From Clostridium sp. UBA4108 (lineage in GTDB: Bacteria; Bacillota; Clostridia; Clostridiales; Clostridiaceae), in contig DFXM01000020.1 in the NCBI GenBank assembly GCA_002381695.1, forward strand, positions 547,403 through 601,457: a stretch of DNA of 54,055 bases, read 5' to 3'. Below are positions 8,745-18,016 of the stretch, in pieces (position 1 is the first letter of the stretch; each line of letters starts with the position of its first letter). Made by a program: the position numbers and the translations under genes. The notes under the pieces are model-generated. The model was not told the origin of the DNA. It saw only the letters and a list, made by a program, of their open reading frames with translations, and did not search any database.

Positions 8745-9881
8745 ATGAAGTTAATGCCTCATTTAAAGAAGGGTTTAAATATATTTATTAAAGAAAGCCG
8801 AGTATTGATATTATCATTTATAATACTTCCCATGGTATTTAGCTTCATTTATGGAAATATGCAAAAGAATTTAATTGAGGGAAGAAATCCTTCAATAGAT
8901 GTAATAAAAACTAATTTTCAATACAATGAAGAAACTCAGAAAGGGAAGATTCTTAAGGAAATTTTAGCTCAAGAGAAGGTGAAAGACTTTGTGCTAGATA
9001 CTAAAGATGAAGCAAAATATACAGTAATTTTGAATGATGATTTTAAAGAGGTAGAGATAAGAGGAAATGATGATAGCAGTGTTCAATTTATTATGTTAAA
9101 AAATTTTGTACAATCTATTGTCCATAATTTTAATGAATATGAGATAGTTCAGCATAGGGTTAATGAGCTAAAAATAGGTGAAGTGGAAAAGGCTTCATTG
9201 ACAAATCAAATTTTAATGGCTATGGGAGAAAATAATAATACACTAAAGGTAAATGAAAAAATTATAGAAGGATATAAAGCCTTATCAGCATATGAATATT
9301 ATAGTATTTCTATATTCAGTTTTACTTCAATGATAATGGTAATTATTTTATCGGGAAATTTTTATAGAGAAATTAAGGGGGGGATAGTGAAAAGAACATT
9401 ATCAACGCCTAATAGAAAAAATGATTATTTTTTAGGGTTCATAATTAATAGCTTTATAATTTCTATGATTATATCATCCTTGTATGTAATTATTAATAGA
9501 ATATTAGGAAATGCGTTTTTAGGTAATCCGTTATATTTAATTTTAATAGTTATTATGCAAAGTTTTTTATGTGCAGCTATCGTAGGATTAATTATAGCTT
9601 TTATAAAAAGCGAAAATACTACTAATATAATTATGAATCTAGTTTTGGTTTTCTCAGGATTCTTTGGAGGAGTATTTTTTCCAAGTGAATCTATGGATTT
9701 AGCAATCTTAAAGAAGGTTGCAAATTTTACACCTAACTCTTTAATATTAAATGCATATAAAAATTTATCATTACATGAAGGATTACAAAGCATAGCAAAT
9801 GAAATTATAGCAATGGCAGTAATATCTCTAGTATTTTTAACTATATCTATGATAAAGATTAATCATAAGTGGGAGGTGTAG
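8745..9881 (+). CDS. ABC-2 type permease (subunit 1)
   Basis: 378 residues. The topology is that of ABC-2 permeases: one N-terminal membrane segment (about 18-36), a large extracytoplasmic domain (about 40-180), then five membrane segments. The C-terminal block has the family's FSGFFGGVFFPSESM-like turn. It lies between the ATPase and a second, distantly similar permease, so the transporter is probably a heterodimer. Confidence 0.82.
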   Translation: MKLMPHLKKGLNIFIKESRVLILSFIILPMVFSFIYGNMQKNLIEGRNPSIDVIKTNFQYNEETQKGKILKEILAQEKVKDFVLDTKDEAKYTVILNDDFKEVEIRGNDDSSVQFIMLKNFVQSIVHNFNEYEIVQHRVNELKIGEVEKASLTNQILMAMGENNNTLKVNEKIIEGYKALSAYEYYSISIFSFTSMIMVIILSGNFYREIKGGIVKRTLSTPNRKNDYFLGFIINSFIISMIISSLYVIINRILGNAFLGNPLYLILIVIMQSFLCAAIVGLIIAFIKSENTTNIIMNLVLVFSGFFGGVFFPSESMDLAILKKVANFTPNSLILNAYKNLSLHEGLQSIANEIIAMAVISLVFLTISMIKINHKWEV

Positions 9882-9883
9882 AT

Positions 9884-10972
9884 GTGAAATTTATAAACTT
9901 ATTAATAAACAATTTAAAAAGAATGACAAAAAATAAAATGTCTATGGCATTGACTGTACTTCTTCCACTAGTGGGTGTAATAGGGGTTACAGCCATATTA
10001 AATGGAACTTCTCAGAAATCTATATATTGTAATATTGTAAATTTAGACCGTGGAATATATGGTGAAAAATTCATAGAGGGAATGGAAAAGGACTATAATG
10101 TGAAGTTATATTCTAGCGAAGGGGCAATGGAAAAATTAAAAAAGAAGCAAATTGCTGAATACTATGAAATAGGGGAAAACTTTTCACAGTTAATTGAAGG
10201 TGGAGAGAAACCTGAGTTAACAGTTAACAGAAGAGAAACCGCGAGGGAGTATAGTAATTTTAATATAGTTGCAAATGACTTAATAAATAGATTTATAATA
10301 AAGTCTACCATTGAAAAGGCTACAAATGAAGAGATAGCATTAAGTAGCTTAGATAGTGAAGTGGTAAATATTAAAACTGTAACCACTAAAACTACAGATA
10401 TGGCTACTCAGATAAGCATAAGACTGTTAATATCTTTTAATTTCTTTTCAGCCATAGGAATATGCTATGAATTATTTGCATTAAAAACTGAAAGAACTTT
10501 GAAGCGCTCCTTAACTACATCAAATAAGCCTAAAATCATCATTGGATCTATATTAGGAGCACAGTTTATAATAGTATACGTATCTTATATAGCTGTGTTA
10601 TTTATAAATATAATATTAAATAAAAAGGAACTAATAGCTCAGGCCCCAATAATTAGCTTCAATTTAGCCATGACTACTGCTGTGGCATTAAGCCTAGCTG
10701 TATTTATTTCAAGGATAGTGAAAAATGAAAAGTTAATTGTAGTAGTATTACAGATAGTTGTATGTAGTACATGCTTTATAGGGGGGAGTTTTATACCTAT
10801 AGAAATATTACCTAAAAGCATATCATTTTTATCTAAGTTTACACCACAGTATTGGGCATTAGAATCTATAAAAACAGGAAGATATGAATATAGCTTTATA
10901 GTGCTACTATTTGCATTAGTATTATTTACGGCTGGAACTATTTCCTCTAAGAGTTTTGCAGAGGTGAGTTAA
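9884..10972 (+). CDS. ABC-2 type permease (subunit 2)
   Basis: 362 residues from the GTG at 9884. That start has GGGAGGTG about 5 bp upstream; a GTG at 9869 inside the previous gene is less likely. It has the same architecture as the upstream permease: one membrane segment, an extracytoplasmic domain, and five to six C-terminal segments with the conserved CFIGGSFIPIEILP turn. It completes the exporter operon. Confidence 0.82.
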   Translation: MKFINLLINNLKRMTKNKMSMALTVLLPLVGVIGVTAILNGTSQKSIYCNIVNLDRGIYGEKFIEGMEKDYNVKLYSSEGAMEKLKKKQIAEYYEIGENFSQLIEGGEKPELTVNRRETAREYSNFNIVANDLINRFIIKSTIEKATNEEIALSSLDSEVVNIKTVTTKTTDMATQISIRLLISFNFFSAIGICYELFALKTERTLKRSLTTSNKPKIIIGSILGAQFIIVYVSYIAVLFINIILNKKELIAQAPIISFNLAMTTAVALSLAVFISRIVKNEKLIVVVLQIVVCSTCFIGGSFIPIEILPKSISFLSKFTPQYWALESIKTGRYEYSFIVLLFALVLFTAGTISSKSFAEVS

Positions 10973-11034
10973 CTTTGTATGATTACTTTCTTTATTAGTC
11001 AGTGTTTATTAATTTAATGTGATTATATAAAATT

Positions 11035-11064
11035 GGGCTGTCTCAGAATGAGACGGTCTTTTTA
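11035..11064 (+). terminator. Terminator of the ABC exporter operon
   Basis: GGCTGTCTCA and TGAGACGGTC pair across GAA, allowing G-U pairs, followed by TTTTTATTTTAT. Confidence 0.65.
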
Positions 11065-11217
11065 TTTTATATTAGTTTAATTTCATGGTGGTTTGTGAAT
11101 CGACTAAGCTATAAGTGAATATTACTTATACACAATTTGGATGAATTTACACTATAGTATGATAGAATAGAAGGAACATAGTTATTAAAATAAAAATTTT
11201 AGAGAAAGGGGTAGCAA

Positions 11218-12099
11218 ATGAGTATTAGGAATTTAACATATTTTGTTGAGGTTGCTAGAGAGAAAAATTTTACTAGAGCGGCTAACAATTTGCATTTGTC
11301 TCAACCAGCACTTAGTAAGGTCATTAAAAATTTAGAGAATGAGTTGAAGGTACAATTAATAGATAGACAGGCTAAACAATTTAAATTAACAGATGCTGGT
11401 GAGATTTTTTATGATAACTGCCAAACAGCATTAGAAAGCATTAATAAAGAATTGGAAAAGTTATACGATAGTGTTAATTTTGAAAAAGGTAAGATAACAG
11501 TAGGTATACCGCCAGTAATAGGTACTGCAATTTTTCCTACCCTATTATCTAATTTTAAAAAGAGATATCCCGATATAGAGATTATATTAATAGAGGGTGG
11601 AGCAAATATAATAAGTGATATGATAGAAGAAGGGGCTGTGGATATAGGAGTAGTGATGCTGCCTTTTGAATCGGAACATTTTCATGCAATTCCTATGATT
11701 TATTCGGAAAGTAAGCTGGTTGTTCATAAAAGTCATAAATTTGCAGATAGAGAAACTGTAGGGTTAGAAGAATTAAAGAATGAGAATTTTGTAATACTCA
11801 GTGAAGAGTACATGCTATATAATCAAATTATATCAGCCTGTAAACTTAAAGGCTTTGAAGCTAAGATTATATTTAAGAGTACTCAGTGGGATTTTCTAGC
11901 TGAAATGGTTTCTATAAATGAAGGGATTACTATACTACCTGCACCTATTATAAAGGTATTTAAATCTAATGAAATAAGAAGTGTATCTATAATAAATCCA
12001 GAATTACCTTGGAATATTGGAATGATAATTAAAAAGGATAAGTATATATCATATGCAATGAGAACCTTTATAGATTTTGTTAAAAAGGAAGTAAAATAG
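11218..12099 (+). CDS. LysR-type transcriptional regulator
   Basis: 293 residues. The N-terminal winged helix-turn-helix (about 1-60) shows the family pattern RNLTYFVEVAREKNFTRAAN and LSQPALSKVIKNLE. A type 2 periplasmic-binding-like effector domain occupies about residues 90-290. It lies just ahead of, and in the same direction as, the CoA-transferase cassette, and probably controls that operon in response to its substrate or a pathway acid. The gene has its own terminator at 12107-12145. Confidence 0.88.
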   Translation: MSIRNLTYFVEVAREKNFTRAANNLHLSQPALSKVIKNLENELKVQLIDRQAKQFKLTDAGEIFYDNCQTALESINKELEKLYDSVNFEKGKITVGIPPVIGTAIFPTLLSNFKKRYPDIEIILIEGGANIISDMIEEGAVDIGVVMLPFESEHFHAIPMIYSESKLVVHKSHKFADRETVGLEELKNENFVILSEEYMLYNQIISACKLKGFEAKIIFKSTQWDFLAEMVSINEGITILPAPIIKVFKSNEIRSVSIINPELPWNIGMIIKKDKYISYAMRTFIDFVKKEVK

Positions 12100-12106
12100 T
12101 TAAATT

Positions 12107-12147
12107 AAAGCATATTAGAGTGTAAATTGGCTCTAATATGCTTTTAA
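12107..12147 (+). terminator. Terminator of the LysR gene
   Basis: AAAGCATATTAGAG pairs perfectly with CTCTAATATGCTTT and is followed by T-rich sequence. The 200 bp behind it, up to the CoA-transferase start, should hold the operon promoter and LysR sites, but no clear motif was recognised. Confidence 0.75.
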
Positions 12148-12354
12148 TTATTAATTAAATTTTACAAATACACGAACGATAACTTTATTTCATAGCAGAT
12201 ATAAATAAAATGTATTTTCAAAGTTTTAGAAAAGAATCTATACTAAGGGTGAAAAGAATAAATATTCAAATAATTCCAAGGCGGAGGAATATAACAAATA
12301 AATTAGAATATTGACGAGATATTTTATTGAATATGTCTTAATAGGAGGAAAAAT

Positions 12355-13917
12355 ATGAGTAAAGAACTGAAATTCATAAGAGCAAAAGAGGTAGCTAGTT
12401 TAATACCTAATGGGGCTTGTGTAGGAGTAGGGGGCTTTATTGGTACAGGTGTTGCAGAAGAGATTCATATAGAAATAGAGAAAAATTTTTTAGAAACTGC
12501 ACTACCTAAGGATTTAACTTTAATATACTCTGGTGGTGTAGGGGATGGCAAATGTAAAGGATTAAATCACTATGCTCATGAAGGATTAATTAAAAGAGCA
12601 ATAGGTGGACATTGGGGATTGGTACCTAAGTTACAGCCCTTGGTTGTAGCTAATAAAATAGAGGCATATAACTTTCCACAAGGAGTCATAGCTCAACTTT
12701 TAAGAGATAGTGCGGCAGGTAAGCCGAGAACTGTGAGCAAAGTGGGGGTTGGAACTTTTGTAGATCCAGACTTAGATGGAGGAAAGCTTAATGAAATCAC
12801 TAAAGAGGAATTAGTAGAGAAGATAACCTTTGATAATGAAGAGTACTTAGCCTATAAAACTCAAAATATTGATGTGGCAATAATTAAAGGAACTGAGGCA
12901 GATGAAAAAGGAAATATAGGTTTTTCTAAAGAACCGTTAACCTTGGAGTCTCTATCCTTAGCTATGAATGCAAGAAATAGTGGTGGAATAGTAATTGTAC
13001 AGGTTGAAAAGGTGGTTAAAAGTGGAACCTTAAGTCCTAAAGATGTAAAAATACCACACATATTAGTAGACTATGTGGTTATTGCTGAAAATGTGGAAAA
13101 CCATATGCAAACCTTTGGAACTCAGTTTAATGAAATCTTCATTAGAAATGATATTAAGGTAAGTGAAAATAGTACAAAGTATTCACTAAATGAAAGAAAA
13201 GTCATTGCTAGAAGAGCAGCTATGTTGCTAAATAGTACCAAAAATGTACTTAATTTTGGTATTGGAGTTCCAGAAGTTATAGCAGAAGTTCTAAAGGAAG
13301 AGAAGCAAGAGCATTTATTCACACCTACAATAGAGCCAGGAGCTATAGGTGGAACACCAGTTGGAGGACTTGACTTTGGGGCATCAATAAACCCTGATGC
13401 TATTATAGATCAACCTTATATGTTTGATTTTTATGATGGTGGCGGTATAGATATGGCATTTTTAGGGTTAGCCCAATGTGATCAGCATGGAAATATAAAT
13501 GTATCTAAATTTGGACCTAAGATTGCAGGTTGTGGTGGGTTTATTAATATAACTCAAAACTCTAGGGAGATAGTATTTTGTGGATCATTTACGGCTGGTG
13601 GATTAAAGGTTGAAATTGTAGATGGACAACTTAAGATACTCCAAGAGGGAAAAGCTAAAAAGTTTATAAGTTACGTAGAGCAAATTACATTTAACGGTAA
13701 TAGGGCTATTAAGAATAAAAGTAAAGTTACATACATTACAGAGAGGGCAGTATTTGAATTAAGAGAGGAGGGACTGACCTTAATAGAAATAGCTCCAGGA
13801 GTAGATTTAGAGAAAGACATATTAAAGCATATGGATTTCAAACCTGTAATTGCAAATAATTTAGGACTTATGGATAAGAGAATATTTAAAGATGAATCAA
13901 TGGGGTTATCATTTTAA
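12355..13917 (+). CDS. Family I CoA-transferase, fused subunits (propionate CoA-transferase/YdiF type)
   Basis: 520 residues with alpha-like (about 1-260) and beta-like (about 280-520) halves in one chain. Glycine-rich GVGGFIGTG is near the N-terminus. The catalytic glutamate is Glu327 in the TIEPGAIGG motif that starts the active-site loop. It transfers CoA from acetyl-CoA or similar to a carboxylic acid. It heads a four-gene cassette, so it probably activates the acid brought in by the MFS carrier. Members accept short-chain, hydroxy- or branched acids; the actual substrate is unknown. Confidence 0.85.
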   Translation: MSKELKFIRAKEVASLIPNGACVGVGGFIGTGVAEEIHIEIEKNFLETALPKDLTLIYSGGVGDGKCKGLNHYAHEGLIKRAIGGHWGLVPKLQPLVVANKIEAYNFPQGVIAQLLRDSAAGKPRTVSKVGVGTFVDPDLDGGKLNEITKEELVEKITFDNEEYLAYKTQNIDVAIIKGTEADEKGNIGFSKEPLTLESLSLAMNARNSGGIVIVQVEKVVKSGTLSPKDVKIPHILVDYVVIAENVENHMQTFGTQFNEIFIRNDIKVSENSTKYSLNERKVIARRAAMLLNSTKNVLNFGIGVPEVIAEVLKEEKQEHLFTPTIEPGAIGGTPVGGLDFGASINPDAIIDQPYMFDFYDGGGIDMAFLGLAQCDQHGNINVSKFGPKIAGCGGFINITQNSREIVFCGSFTAGGLKVEIVDGQLKILQEGKAKKFISYVEQITFNGNRAIKNKSKVTYITERAVFELREEGLTLIEIAPGVDLEKDILKHMDFKPVIANNLGLMDKRIFKDESMGLSF

Positions 13918-13957
13918 AATCATTAAGAAAAAAATGTAAAAATTAGGGGGAAGAAAA

Positions 13958-15172
13958 ATGACACAAGAAGTTAAAACCAACCAACCAAGAGCATATGTTG
14001 AAGTTAAAACCAGTCAATCAAGAGCATATGCCATAGAAGCAATAATATTTTTAGCTTATATGTTTTTCAGTGTATCATGGCTAGCAGGATCAAAGGTAAC
14101 ACCAGAAATAATGAAGGCGTTTAATTTAGATGCATTGCCAGCAGCAGTAACCAACTCCATAACTATATCTAAAATAATAGGTAATTTAGCAGCTGCTTGG
14201 TTTTTAATGAAATTAGGACCTAAAAAAGCTGTAGGGCTTTCAACACTTTTAATATCTATAGTTGGATTAGGTGCTTTTGCAACAAATTTTCCATTCTTTA
14301 TTATAACAAGATTTATAATGGGCTTTGGAGGAGCATTATTGGTAGTTTACTTTGGACCAATAGTTATGCATTACTTTGAACCAGAGAAAAGACCACTTTT
14401 AAATGGAATAAATTCTGTAGCAAATAACATAGGTAATATCGTTGCACTAGTAATGGTAAATCCAATAATCAAAGCATTAGGAAATTGGGAATCTGTTGTA
14501 TTAGTATTTGCTGGAATTAGCTTATTACTATTTATATTATGGATGATAATAGGAAAGGATTTCGTAGTAGCTTCAAAATCAGCGGCTAGTGAGGAATCTT
14601 ATGGATATAAAGATGGAATAAAGGATAGATTTAACTATATATTTGCATTTGCTTATTCAGGATGGTTAACTCTTTATATAGTTATGCTAAATTTATTCCC
14701 ATTAAATGATGCTATTTCAGTAAATCCATCATTATTATCTACTACACTAGCAGTGGCTGGAGTTGTGGCAACACCATTTGGAATAATGTTAGCAAAGAGA
14801 ACTAAAAAGAAATTACCAGTAGTAAAAATATGCGGTATTTTAACACCTGCAGTTGCCTTATTAATGGTATTAACTAGCTCTTCAACCATAGCTATAGTGA
14901 GCTCATTTGTATTAGGTTTTCTAATATTCCTACCAATGACAACCTTTGTAACCATACCACAACAATTAAAGGGAATGACACCTCAAAGATTAACAGTAGT
15001 TATGGCTATGTTTTGGTCAATTTCATATATAGTGGAAACTATTTTATATACAATAATAACTAAGGTTGTAAATAGTTCAGGCTTCCAACCAGCAATGTAC
15101 TTATCAATAGCTTGTTCATTAACATTTGTAATATGTGGATTCCTACTACCTGAAACAGGTACAGATAAATAA
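13958..15172 (+). CDS. MFS transporter (organic anion carrier)
   Basis: 404 residues with 12 predicted membrane segments. The family signature between TM2 and TM3 appears as MKLGPKKAVG. The cytoplasmic N-terminus carries a near-perfect duplication of an 11-residue unit (EVKTNQPRAYV / EVKTSQSRAYA), encoded by a 33 bp tandem repeat at 13967-14032. Its position between a CoA-transferase and acyl-CoA enzymes points to import of a carboxylic acid. Confidence 0.75.
   Translation: MTQEVKTNQPRAYVEVKTSQSRAYAIEAIIFLAYMFFSVSWLAGSKVTPEIMKAFNLDALPAAVTNSITISKIIGNLAAAWFLMKLGPKKAVGLSTLLISIVGLGAFATNFPFFIITRFIMGFGGALLVVYFGPIVMHYFEPEKRPLLNGINSVANNIGNIVALVMVNPIIKALGNWESVVLVFAGISLLLFILWMIIGKDFVVASKSAASEESYGYKDGIKDRFNYIFAFAYSGWLTLYIVMLNLFPLNDAISVNPSLLSTTLAVAGVVATPFGIMLAKRTKKKLPVVKICGILTPAVALLMVLTSSSTIAIVSSFVLGFLIFLPMTTFVTIPQQLKGMTPQRLTVVMAMFWSISYIVETILYTIITKVVNSSGFQPAMYLSIACSLTFVICGFLLPETGTDK
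13967..14032 (+). repeat. 33 bp tandem duplication in the MFS gene
   Basis: Two 33 bp units (13967-13999 and 14000-14032), both beginning GAAGTTAAAACCA, differ at a few positions. The length is a multiple of three, so the frame is kept. Confidence 0.85.
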
Positions 15173-15200
15173 ATCTTAGTATTGAAGGGAGATAATGATT

Positions 15201-16307
15201 ATGTTAGTAGAAAAGAAAATATTTGAAATGAATGCATTTACCTTTGAATGTGGAGATACAATACCACTAAGAATGGGGTATGAAACTTATGGAACATTAA
15301 ATGAAAATAAAGATAATGCTATACTAGTTGCTCATTTTTTCTCAGCTACTAGCCATGCTGCTGGAAAGTACAATGAAAACGATATAGCAGCAGGTTGGTG
15401 GGATGGTCTCATAGGACCGGGAAAAGCTGTAGATACAAATAAATATTTTGTTATTTGTTCAGATAATATCTGTAACATTCAACCCAATGACCCAATGGTT
15501 ACAACAATAGGACCTGCTTCTATAAATCTAAAGACTGATAAGCCTTATGGCATGAGTTTCCCAGCAACATCATTTAAAGATATTGCTAATGCAGAAAAAG
15601 CTCTAATTGATTCCTTAGGAATAAAGAAGCTTAAAGCTGTTATGGGACCATCTGCAGGAGGAATGATAGCTTTTCAGTGGGCAGTAAATTACCCGGAAAT
15701 GGTTGAGCGATGCATTGGAGTAATAACTAATGTTCAAAATCCAATAATAACTTCCTTTAGTGTTCTGCAACAGGCCATGAGAGCTATACAACTTGATATT
15801 AACTTTAATGATGGAGATTATTATGGTAAAGAAGAACCAATAGAAGGATTAGCACTTGCTGGTCAAATGATGGTCGTGGGAGCATTTACTCCAGAATTCT
15901 TTGAAAAAAACTATCCTAGAGATAGTAAAGAAGACGAGCCATTTATGAGTGTTAATAATCTATCTAGCTATGAGCAAACTTTATATAATGCTTCAATTAA
16001 TTCAGCTAAACTCAGAGATGCTAACAGCTGGCTATATACTTGTAAAACTACTATGAATCAAGATATAGCTAGAGGATATGAATCTTTAGATGAAGCATTA
16101 AAGAGAATAACTGCAAAAGTCCTTATGATTCCTTGTAAACAAGACTTTTTGCAGTATCATAAGTTTAATAAAATAACTGTGGATAGAATTAATGAATTAG
16201 GTGGAAGCGCAGAACTATATGCAATAGAAAGTGAAAAAGGACATATGGGTGGAGTTTTAGATACTCATCTATTTGATGATAAAGTTAGAGAGTTTTTAAA
16301 TAACTAA
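15201..16307 (+). CDS. MetX-like alpha/beta-hydrolase acyltransferase (divergent)
   Basis: 368 residues from the ATG at 15201, which is 9 bp from AAGGGAG; an ATG at 15195 is too close. It resembles homoserine O-acetyltransferases (YETYGTLNENKDNAILV is nearly canonical). The nucleophile elbow is GPSAGG, with Ser151, rather than the usual GxSMGG. A candidate Asp lies in PCKQDF and a candidate His in GHMGG. No methionine-biosynthesis gene is nearby. In this cassette it more likely acts on a CoA ester or acyl intermediate than on homoserine; that is inference. Confidence 0.65.
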   Translation: MLVEKKIFEMNAFTFECGDTIPLRMGYETYGTLNENKDNAILVAHFFSATSHAAGKYNENDIAAGWWDGLIGPGKAVDTNKYFVICSDNICNIQPNDPMVTTIGPASINLKTDKPYGMSFPATSFKDIANAEKALIDSLGIKKLKAVMGPSAGGMIAFQWAVNYPEMVERCIGVITNVQNPIITSFSVLQQAMRAIQLDINFNDGDYYGKEEPIEGLALAGQMMVVGAFTPEFFEKNYPRDSKEDEPFMSVNNLSSYEQTLYNASINSAKLRDANSWLYTCKTTMNQDIARGYESLDEALKRITAKVLMIPCKQDFLQYHKFNKITVDRINELGGSAELYAIESEKGHMGGVLDTHLFDDKVREFLNN

Positions 16308-16329
16308 ATACAACAAAGGAGTGTGGCAA

Positions 16330-16773
16330 ATGGGATGTGATCAAGAGAGACTCATAGGAAAGCGAGCAGAGCAGCTTAAAATAGGGGACAAAGCATCTGT
16401 CAGCAAAACCATTAGTGAATATGATGTATATGGCTTTGCTGGGATTACAGGAGATTTGAATCCAGCTCATGTAAATGAGGTTTATGCAAAGGATACTCAA
16501 TTTAATGGACGTATAGCCCATGGAATGTTAGGTGCAGGTTTAATATCAGCAGTACTCGGTATGAAGCTTCCAGGACCAGGGGCAATATACTTGGGGCAAG
16601 AATTAAAATTTAAGAAGCCCACAAGAATAGGAGATACAATAACTGCTGAAGCTGAAATAATGGAAATGACAGATAAAGGTAAGTTTTATATAGCTAAGAT
16701 AAAGACAACTTGTTTCAATCAGATGGATGAAGTGGTAATAGAAGGTGTTGCAACGGTAATACCACCTCAATAA
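16330..16773 (+). CDS. MaoC-like (R)-specific enoyl-CoA hydratase
   Basis: 147 residues from the ATG at 16330, which follows AAGGAGTG at a normal distance. Single hot-dog fold with the hydratase motif around GDLNPAH (catalytic Asp42 and His47) and the downstream IAHGMLGAGLIS segment. It interconverts trans-2-enoyl-CoA and (R)-3-hydroxyacyl-CoA. It is the last gene of the cassette, 22 bp behind the MetX-like gene. Together with the CoA-transferase it would handle a 3-hydroxy or unsaturated acid. Confidence 0.8.
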   Translation: MGCDQERLIGKRAEQLKIGDKASVSKTISEYDVYGFAGITGDLNPAHVNEVYAKDTQFNGRIAHGMLGAGLISAVLGMKLPGPGAIYLGQELKFKKPTRIGDTITAEAEIMEMTDKGKFYIAKIKTTCFNQMDEVVIEGVATVIPPQ

Positions 16774-16783
16774 ATTTTAGGAA

Positions 16784-16822
16784 GATAAGATCATCTATAT
16801 TTTATAGGTGGTCTTATTCTAT
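16784..16822 (+). terminator. Terminator of the CoA-transferase operon
   Basis: GATAAGATCATCTAT pairs with ATAGGTGGTCTTATT (G-U pairs allowed), followed by T-rich sequence. Confidence 0.6.
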
Positions 16823-16942
16823 TCCAGAATATACTTTATAGGTTATTATTTCGCTTTTATGATTAAAATGTTATTATGTTATAATAGGAAAAATAGAGGT
16901 TAAGCGTTAATAAGATATAAAAATATAATGGAGGGAAACAGC

Positions 16943-18016
16943 ATGGAGAATAAAATCGTATATAGCTTTAAAAACGATTATAGTGAGGGAGCTCATGAGA
17001 GGATTTTAAAAGCACTGATAGATACTAACTTAATACAGCAAGAAGGATATTGTGAGGATGAGTATTCTAATGAAGCAAGAAAAATTTTAAGAAAGAAGCT
17101 TAGTAATCCTGGAGCTGATATTCATTTCGTTTCAGGGGGAACTCAAGCTAATTTAATAGTGATATCCTCAATATTAAGACCCTATGAATCAGTGATATCT
17201 GCAAATACAGGTCATATAAATGTTCATGAAACAGGGGCTATTGAAGCTACTGGTCATAAAGTAAATGTGGTACATAGTGAGGATGGAAAGCTAACTACAG
17301 AAGGGATACAAAAGGTTTTGGAGGAACACACTGATGAGCATATGGTTAAGCCAAAGCTAGTATATATATCAAATCCTACTGAGATAGGAACGCTTTATAA
17401 AAAGGAAGAATTAAAAAACCTTTACGAATTCTGCAAAAGTAAGGATTTATATCTTTATTTAGATGGAGCAAGACTTGGTTCGGCACTGTGCTCTAAAGAA
17501 AATGATTTAACCTTAGAGGAATTATCAAGTCTTGTAGATGTATTCTATATAGGGGGTACAAAGAGTGGAGCCTTAATGGGAGAAGCCATAGTAATAAATA
17601 AAGAAGAATTTAAAAAAGAATTTAGATTTAACTTAAAGCAAAAGGGTGCCTTAATGGCAAAGGGAAGAATCTTAGGAATACAATTTTTAGAATTATTTAA
17701 GGATGATTTGTATTTTGAATTAGCGAGTCATGCTAATTCCATGGCTATAAGACTTAGTGAGGCACTTGAAGCTATGGGCTACAAGTTTTTAACAGAGTCT
17801 CCAACCAATCAGATATTTCCTATATTACCTAATGAGTTAATAGAAAAATTAAGTGAAAAGTATTCCTTTTATATTTGGAGTAAGGTAGATGAAAGAAGTT
17901 CATCCATTAGACTAGTGACTTCTTGGGCAACTAAGGAGATAATGGTAGAAGAGTTTATAGGAGATTTAAAAACATTAACTAAAGGAGGCACTATATGGAA
18001 AGAAAAAATCAACTAG
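16943..18016 (+). CDS. Low-specificity L-threonine aldolase (beta-eliminating lyase family)
   Basis: 357 residues from the ATG at 16943, which has GGAGGG 7 bp upstream. PLP-dependent fold type I enzyme: the Schiff-base lysine is Lys207 in YIGGTKSGAL, the pyridine-binding Asp174 is in LYLDGARLG, and a ring-stacking His is in TGHINVHETGA. It cleaves threonine/allo-threonine to glycine and acetaldehyde. The gene overlaps the following MATE gene by 22 bp. Confidence 0.85.
   Translation: MENKIVYSFKNDYSEGAHERILKALIDTNLIQQEGYCEDEYSNEARKILRKKLSNPGADIHFVSGGTQANLIVISSILRPYESVISANTGHINVHETGAIEATGHKVNVVHSEDGKLTTEGIQKVLEEHTDEHMVKPKLVYISNPTEIGTLYKKEELKNLYEFCKSKDLYLYLDGARLGSALCSKENDLTLEELSSLVDVFYIGGTKSGALMGEAIVINKEEFKKEFRFNLKQKGALMAKGRILGIQFLELFKDDLYFELASHANSMAIRLSEALEAMGYKFLTESPTNQIFPILPNELIEKLSEKYSFYIWSKVDERSSSIRLVTSWATKEIMVEEFIGDLKTLTKGGTIWKEKIN

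Noticed and set aside
12355..16773. Itaconate degradation cluster
   Set aside because: CoA-transferase plus MaoC hydratase fits in part, but there is no citramalyl-CoA lyase and the fused CoA-transferase type and MetX-like gene do not match.
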